From Streptosporangium nondiastaticum (GTDB taxonomy: Bacteria > Actinomycetota > Actinomycetes > Streptomycetales > Streptomycetaceae): 32,487 nucleotides of DNA. Where the stretch lies: assembly GCF_003011965.1 (NCBI RefSeq), contig NZ_PXWG01000070.1, positions 1-32,487 of the forward strand, read 5' to 3'. The position numbers were made by a program, and so were the translations under genes. This document shows, in pieces, positions 28,294 through 32,487 of the stretch. The notes under the pieces were generated by a model, which was not told the origin of the DNA, ran no database searches, and saw only the letters and a program-made list of their open reading frames with translations. Position 1 is the stretch's first letter. Each line of letters begins with the position of its first letter.

Positions 28294-29484
28294 ATGCTGT
28301 CCACCAGGTCGACCGAGATCGTCCGCGCCACCCTCCCCGCCGTCGGCGGCGCCATCGGCGAGATCGCCCCGCTCTTCTACGAGAAGCTCTTCGCCGCCCA
28401 CCCCGCCCTCCTGCGCGACCTGTTCAACCGCGGCAACCAGGCGAGCGGCACCCAGCAGCAGGCCCTCGCCGGCGCGATAGCCGCCTTCGCGACGGCCCTG
28501 GTCGAGCACCCGGAGACCCGGCCCGACGCGATGCTCTCGCGCATCGCCCACAAGCACGTATCGCTGGGCATCGCCCCCGATCAGTACCCGGTGGTCCGCC
28601 GGCACCTCTTCGAGGCCATCGCGGAGGTGCTCGGCGACGCCGTCACCGAGGAGGTCGCGGCGGCCTGGGACGAGGTCTACTGGCTGATGGCCAACGCCCT
28701 CATCGCCCTGGAGGCCCGCCTGTACGAACAGGCCGGAACCGCCGCCGGGGACGTCTTCCGCCCGTACCGCGTCACCGGCCGCCTCGCGGAGACCGCGGAG
28801 GTCACCACGTACCTTGTACAGCCGCTGGACGGCCGTCCGCTGCCCGCCTCCCGGCCCGGCCAGTACGTCTCCGTGCAGGTGCGACTCCCCGACGGGGCGC
28901 GGCAGATCCGCCAGTACAGCCTCTCCGGCCGGCCCGACGACGCCCTGCAGTTCTCCGTCAAGCGCGTGACCGGCGAACCGGACGGCGAGGTCTCCCACCA
29001 CCTGCACGACCGCGTGGCCGTCGGCGACACCCTGATGGTCAGCGCACCGGCCGGCGACGTCGCCCTCGACGACGGCGACGCGCCCGTCCTGCTGGCCTCG
29101 GCCGGCATCGGCTGCACCCCCATGACCGGGATGCTCTCCCACCTGGCCGCGACCGGCGCGCGGCGCCGCGTCATCTCCGTCCACGCCGACCGCAGCGAGT
29201 CCACCCACGCCTTCCGCACCGACCTGCTGCGGCTCACGGAGAAGCTGCCGGACGCGGTCGCGCACGTCTGGTACGAGGAGCCGGAGGGCGCCTGGCCCGC
29301 CGACCGCACCGGCTACGCCGACCTGTCCCGCATCGACATCCCCGCGGGCACCACGGCGTACCTCTGCGGACCGCTGCCGTTCCTCCGCTCGGTCCGCACA
29401 CAGCTCCTGGACGCGGGGGTCGCCGCGGCCGACATCCACTACGAGGTCTTCGGCCCGGACCTGTGGCTGGGGCAGGAGGGCTGA
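28294..29484 (+). CDS. hmpA: Flavohaemoglobin (nitric oxide dioxygenase)
   Basis: A 396-residue flavohaemoglobin that oxidises NO to nitrate using O2 and NAD(P)H; cytoplasmic. The globin domain (about 1-140) has Tyr29 in LFYEKLF, the distal Gln in GTQQQALA and the proximal His88 in IAHKHVSLGI. The FAD domain has PGQYVSVQV and RQYSLS (207-212), and the NAD domain SAGIGCTPMTGML and the C-terminal YEVFGPD. ATG 28294 has AGGAG five nt upstream. It lies directly behind nsrR and has its own likely NsrR site, so it should be induced by NO. Confidence 0.97.
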   Translation: MLSTRSTEIVRATLPAVGGAIGEIAPLFYEKLFAAHPALLRDLFNRGNQASGTQQQALAGAIAAFATALVEHPETRPDAMLSRIAHKHVSLGIAPDQYPVVRRHLFEAIAEVLGDAVTEEVAAAWDEVYWLMANALIALEARLYEQAGTAAGDVFRPYRVTGRLAETAEVTTYLVQPLDGRPLPASRPGQYVSVQVRLPDGARQIRQYSLSGRPDDALQFSVKRVTGEPDGEVSHHLHDRVAVGDTLMVSAPAGDVALDDGDAPVLLASAGIGCTPMTGMLSHLAATGARRRVISVHADRSESTHAFRTDLLRLTEKLPDAVAHVWYEEPEGAWPADRTGYADLSRIDIPAGTTAYLCGPLPFLRSVRTQLLDAGVAAADIHYEVFGPDLWLGQEG

Positions 29485-29506
29485 CACGGGACGGCGCGGG
29501 ACAGGT

Positions 29507-29522
29507 TGCGCCGATTGGCGCA
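29507..29522 (+). terminator. Hairpin after hmpA
   Basis: TGCGCC-GATT-GGCGCA forms a perfect 6-bp stem 23 nt behind the hmpA stop. A second hairpin, CCGGTGC/GCACCGG, is at 29553-29574. Either could end the hmpA message, or the second could belong to the cupredoxin leader. The rest of the 181-bp gap shows no gene. Confidence 0.4.
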
Positions 29523-29665
29523 GGACGGCTTGCGCGGCGACCATGTCACACACCGGTGCCTCACCTTGCACCGGAATCCCGAATCGTTCGCACGTTCGAG
29601 TGATGGGCGGTTGTCGCACCCGCAAGAGGGCAGCTTCCCCGCACTCACGTCCGAGGAGGGCTCCC

Positions 29666-30040
29666 ATGCGACGTTCACCCGCCCGCACACTCTCCCGCCC
29701 CTTCATCGCCCTGCCGGCAGCACTCGCGCTGGGCGCGCTCCTGGCCGGACCGGCGGCGCCCGCCGCCGGGGCCGGCAGTACCGCGACCGAGACCGAGGCC
29801 ACCGTGGTGATCGAGGGCTACGAGTTCGTCCCGGCGTCGGTCACCATCCACGTCGGCGACTCCGTCCGCTGGGTCAACAAGGACAACGACGAGCACACCA
29901 CGACGTCCGACGAGCCCGGCTGGGACTCGGGCCTCATCGCCCCCGGCGGCGACTTCACCCAGGTCTTCACGGCCCCGGGGACCTTCTCCTACCACTGCGA
30001 CCTCCACTCGACCCTGACGGGCAAGGTCGTCGTCGAGTAG
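29666..30040 (+). CDS. Exported cupredoxin (plastocyanin/azurin-like)
   Basis: A 124-residue small blue copper-type protein. Signal peptide about residues 1-36 (RTLSRPF, then IALPAALALGALLAGPAAPAAGA). The cupredoxin fold follows: VVIEGYEFVPASVTIHVGDSV, then WVNKDNDEHTTTSD with His77, and the C-terminal loop YHCDLHSTLTG with Cys111 and His114. The axial Met of the usual CxxHxxM is Leu117 here, so the copper site may be three-coordinate with high potential, or may not hold copper. ATG 29666 has GAGGAGGG five nt upstream. No redox partner gene is adjacent; it may act as an extracellular electron carrier. Confidence 0.93.
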   Translation: MRRSPARTLSRPFIALPAALALGALLAGPAAPAAGAGSTATETEATVVIEGYEFVPASVTIHVGDSVRWVNKDNDEHTTTSDEPGWDSGLIAPGGDFTQVFTAPGTFSYHCDLHSTLTGKVVVE

Positions 30041-30052
30041 CCGCCCCGGCCG

Positions 30053-30919
30053 TCACGGGTGGATCTGCCCGGCACCCGGCAGGAGGGTGCCGGGCTCCGC
30101 CGGGGCGACCTCCACCGCCTCCGTCTTGAGGCTGCGCCGCTGCCGCTTCGCGACCCAGGTCGCCAGCCACGAGAGCAGCATGCACATGCCGATGTAGATC
30201 GGGGAGATGATCATGACGACGGGGATGAACGGCAGCCCGTAGTCCAGGTTGCTGGCGATCAGCTTGCCGGCGTGCAGGAACTCCTCGTAGGTGATCAGGA
30301 AGCCGAGCGAGGTGTCCTTGAGCGCCACCACGAGCTGACTGATGATCGTCGGCAGCATGGCGCGGAGCGCCTGCGGCACGAGCACGTGCCCCATCACCTG
30401 CGTCTTGCGCATCCCGAGCGCGTACGCCGCCTCCCGCTGGCCGCGGTCGACCGAGTTCACCCCGCTCCGGAAGACCTCCGCGAGCACCGAGCCGTTGTAG
30501 AGGGTGAGCCCGGTGACGAGCGCCGGCAGCGGCTGCACCTTGAGGGCGACGAAGACGAAGAAGATCATGACCAGGACCGGCATCGCGCGGAAGAACTCCA
30601 CGAAGACCGTGGCGATCCAGCGCACGATCCGGTGGTCGGAGAGCCGGCCCGCGGCGAGCAGCCCGCCGAGGGCGAGGGAGAGCACGGCGGCGTAGGCGAA
30701 GGCCTTGAGCGTGTTGCCGAGGCCTCGCAGCAGCATCTCCTGGATGCCCTCGTACACGAACGGCCGCCACTTCTCGGCGGTGAACTGGTGGGTGTCGAAG
30801 AGGAGGTAGAGCACCCAGGCGACGATCCCCAGGATCACGACGGTGGCGGCCAGGCCGTAGACCAGGTGGCGCCGCCGGGCCCGCGGCCCCGGGATGTCGT
30901 AGAGCGCGGTGTCGGTCAT
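30053..30919 (-). CDS. gluD: Amino acid ABC transporter permease (GluD type)
   Basis: A 288-residue inner-membrane permease of a polar amino acid importer. The region LGNTLKAFAYAAVLSLALGGLLAAGR starts the transport domain, and the ATPase-contact EAA loop is REAAYALGMRKTQVMGHVLVPQALR. About 5-6 hydrophobic helices and a basic/acidic C-terminal tail are visible. The start overlaps the stop of the preceding permease (ATGA at 30916-30919), so the two are coupled and probably form a heterodimer. Glutamate as substrate is by analogy with actinobacterial gluABCD; other acidic or polar amino acids are possible. Confidence 0.93.
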   Translation of the reverse strand: MTDTALYDIPGPRARRRHLVYGLAATVVILGIVAWVLYLLFDTHQFTAEKWRPFVYEGIQEMLLRGLGNTLKAFAYAAVLSLALGGLLAAGRLSDHRIVRWIATVFVEFFRAMPVLVMIFFVFVALKVQPLPALVTGLTLYNGSVLAEVFRSGVNSVDRGQREAAYALGMRKTQVMGHVLVPQALRAMLPTIISQLVVALKDTSLGFLITYEEFLHAGKLIASNLDYGLPFIPVVMIISPIYIGMCMLLSWLATWVAKRQRRSLKTEAVEVAPAEPGTLLPGAGQIHP

Positions 30920-31560
30920 CGGGGCACTCCCCAGCGCTTCTCCAGCACGTTGAAGATCGCGCTGATGGACAGGGTCACGATCAGATAGCCGACGGCGATC
31001 CAGACGAAGGTCCAGACGATGCTGTAGCCGAGCTCGTTGAGCGGCTTGTACGTGCCGAGGAGCTCGGTCACGCTGAAGGACCCGGCGATCGCGGAGTTCT
31101 TGGCGAGCGCGATCAGGGTGGAGCCGACGGGCGGGATGACGGAGCGGAAGGCCTGCGGCAGCACGACGAGGCTCAGGGTCTGCCCGAAGGTCATGCCCAG
31201 GCTGCGGGCCGCCTCGCCCTGCCCCGCCGGCACGGTGTTGATGCCCGAGCGCACCGCCTCGCAGATGAAGGCCGAGGTGTAGCAGCCCAGGGCGAGGACG
31301 GCGAACAGCTGGAAGGGCAGCACGACGCCGAACCGCGGCAGGCCGAGCAGCACCGCGAAGAACAGCAGCGTGAGCGGGGTGTTGCGCAGCACCGTCACCC
31401 ACACCGTGCCGAAGACCCGCAGGGAGCCGACGGGGGCGACGCGGAAGGAGGCCATCACGAAGCCCAGGGCGAGGGCGAGCAGCGAGGCGTAGACGGTGAG
31501 TTCGACCGTGCCGAGCAGGCCCTTGCCGTAGAGGGAGAAGTTGTCGGTGAGCACGTTCAT
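30916..31560 (-). CDS. gluC: Amino acid ABC transporter permease (GluC type)
   Basis: A 214-residue permease with a His/Glu/Gln-type transport domain: LLGTVELTVYASLLALALGFVMASFR at the start, and the EAA loop GEAARSLGMTFGQTLSLVVLPQAFR (about 115-140). Five hydrophobic helices. It partners the GluD-type protein encoded next and follows the substrate-binding gene with an 11-nt gap, so all three are one operon. The ATPase gene is not in the window and probably lies beyond its right end. Confidence 0.94.
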   Translation of the reverse strand: MNVLTDNFSLYGKGLLGTVELTVYASLLALALGFVMASFRVAPVGSLRVFGTVWVTVLRNTPLTLLFFAVLLGLPRFGVVLPFQLFAVLALGCYTSAFICEAVRSGINTVPAGQGEAARSLGMTFGQTLSLVVLPQAFRSVIPPVGSTLIALAKNSAIAGSFSVTELLGTYKPLNELGYSIVWTFVWIAVGYLIVTLSISAIFNVLEKRWGVPR

Positions 31561-31571
31561 CGCGGGGCTCC

Positions 31572-32487
31572 TCAGCTCGCCGGGTAGCGGTCGACGGCGG
31601 GCGGCTTCGGGGCCGGGACCCCGGAGAGGCCGAGCGTCGCGTCGTACGCCTTCTTCCAGTCGCCGTTCTTCTCGTGCGCCTCGATGGCGTCGTCGAGGGC
31701 GAAGCGGAGGGCGTTGTCGCCGCGGGGCACGCCGATGCCGTAGGGCTCCTTCGAGAAGGGCTTGCCGGCGATCTTCAGCTCGTCGGGCGCTTTGGCGGCG
31801 AAGCCCATGAGGATGGTGTCGTCGGTGGTCACGGCGTCGACCTGGAGGCTGAGGAGGTTGTCCACGCAGACCGAGTAGGTGTCGTAGGCGACCGGGATCG
31901 CCTTGGGGTACTCGCGCTCGATGCGCTGCAGCGGGGTGGAGCCTGCGGCCGAGCAGACCCGTTTGCCGGCCAGGTCCTGGGGGCCGTTGATGTCCTTCTC
32001 GTCGGTGCGGACGAGCAGCGACTGCCCGGCGATGTAGTAGGGCCCGGCGAAGCCGACCTGCTTCTTGCGCAGGGCGTTGATGGTGTACGTGCCGACGTAG
32101 TAGTCGATCTGGCCGTTCTGGAGGGCGGTTTCGCGGTTCGCGGAGGCGATCGTGCGGAAGTGGATGGTCTTGGGGTCGAAGCCGAGGGAGGCGGACATCA
32201 TGCGGGCGATCTCGATGTCGTAGCCGGAGTAGACGCCGGTGGCGGGGTCCTTCTCTCCCATGTAGGGCTGGTCCTCCTTGGCGCCCACGACGAGGTGACC
32301 GCGGGCCTTCGCGGCCCGCCAGGTGGGCGAGCCGGCCAGCTGGAAGCCCTTGTCGACCTGGTAGACGGGCAGCGCCTCGGGCTTGGGGCCCTTGACGGGC
32401 GGGCTGCCGGACTTGCCGCAGGCCGCGGCCGGCAGCGCGAGGGCGGCCAGGGCGACGGCGGCGGCCGTGCGGCGCAGGGCGTGCCGA
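31572..32487 (-). CDS. gluB: Amino acid ABC transporter binding protein, 5' end cut
   Basis: Solute-binding lipoprotein of the same importer. The reading frame from the stop at 31572 is open to the window edge (304 codons); the start lies outside. The visible N-terminus RRTAAAVALAALALPAAACGKSG contains a lipobox-like AAAC, so the mature protein should be anchored by that Cys. The SBP family 3 body follows: LVVGAKEDQPYMGEKDP, GYDIEIARMMSASLG, ETALQNGQIDYYVGTYTI, VGFAGPYYIAGQSLLVR, and PYGIGVPRGDNALRFALDDAI near the end. Two Cys (KRVCSAAG and YSVCVDN) may pair. Glutamate specificity is inferred. Confidence 0.93.
   Translation of the reverse strand, partial: RHALRRTAAAVALAALALPAAACGKSGSPPVKGPKPEALPVYQVDKGFQLAGSPTWRAAKARGHLVVGAKEDQPYMGEKDPATGVYSGYDIEIARMMSASLGFDPKTIHFRTIASANRETALQNGQIDYYVGTYTINALRKKQVGFAGPYYIAGQSLLVRTDEKDINGPQDLAGKRVCSAAGSTPLQRIEREYPKAIPVAYDTYSVCVDNLLSLQVDAVTTDDTILMGFAAKAPDELKIAGKPFSKEPYGIGVPRGDNALRFALDDAIEAHEKNGDWKKAYDATLGLSGVPAPKPPAVDRYPAS

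Noticed and set aside
28213..29802. A 529-codon minus-strand frame opposite hmpA
   Set aside because: Shadow of the flavohaemoglobin gene, low complexity, and would also cross the cupredoxin start.

Overview
The window looks like chromosomal DNA from a Streptomyces or close actinomycete. It is extremely GC-rich, third codon positions are almost always G or C, several genes start with GTG, and many genes have homologues typical of streptomycetes (collagen-like protein, Rrf2/NsrR with a flavohaemoglobin, gluBCD-type transporter). I saw no rRNA, tRNA, IS element, phage gene or CRISPR array. No gap between genes exceeds 300 bp.

Layout. 1-2588: end-truncated glycerate kinase (-) and a BCCT transporter (+). 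2645-4123: an SDR oxidoreductase and a TetR repressor (both -), each preceded by the same ACCTGTAGGT-centred dyad. 4271-7447: a 1058-residue secreted collagen-like protein (-) with an SH3-like domain and about 270 Gly-X-Y triplets. 7732-8505: a sirtuin (+). 8589-10408: a four-gene (+) region with a small membrane protein, two HTH proteins of the same type, and a free-standing Clp N-domain protein. Two promoters there carry paired GTCAA/TTGAC dyads. It looks like a split version of mycobacterial ClpC2 and is the most interesting locus here. 10451-12803: a phytoene-desaturase-like FAD enzyme and an inositol-monophosphatase-family enzyme (-). 13002-16002: a signal-less gamma-glutamyltransferase-family protein (-), divergent from a lipoate ligase with permuted domains (+).

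16035-20663 is a tightly packed (-) operon read as nitrilase-type amidohydrolase, class III aminotransferase, dihydropyrimidinase and LLM flavin/F420 oxidoreductase. It fits reductive pyrimidine or beta-ureido acid breakdown to beta-alanine and beyond. Divergent from it is a (+) operon of MarR regulator, MFS exporter and isochorismatase-fold protein, joined by ATGA overlaps. A strong dyad overlaps the marR promoter, and the MFS gene has two TTA codons near its start.

23320-27508 (-) holds a membrane protein resembling a pentameric ligand-gated ion channel, a secreted gamma-glutamyltransferase and a secreted SGNH lipase. 27680-29484 (+) is an NsrR-HmpA nitric-oxide response pair with a candidate NsrR site before each gene. 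29666-30040 is a cupredoxin (+). 30053-32487 is a glutamate/polar amino acid ABC importer (-): two permeases and a binding protein cut by the window end.

Two patterns recur. Short perfect or near-perfect tandem duplications (8-24 bp) sit in many intergenic gaps, often touching or including a stop codon. Several regulator genes seem to have leaderless promoters, with the -10 hexamer about 7 nt before the start codon. Everything here comes from reading the sequence; no database search was run.
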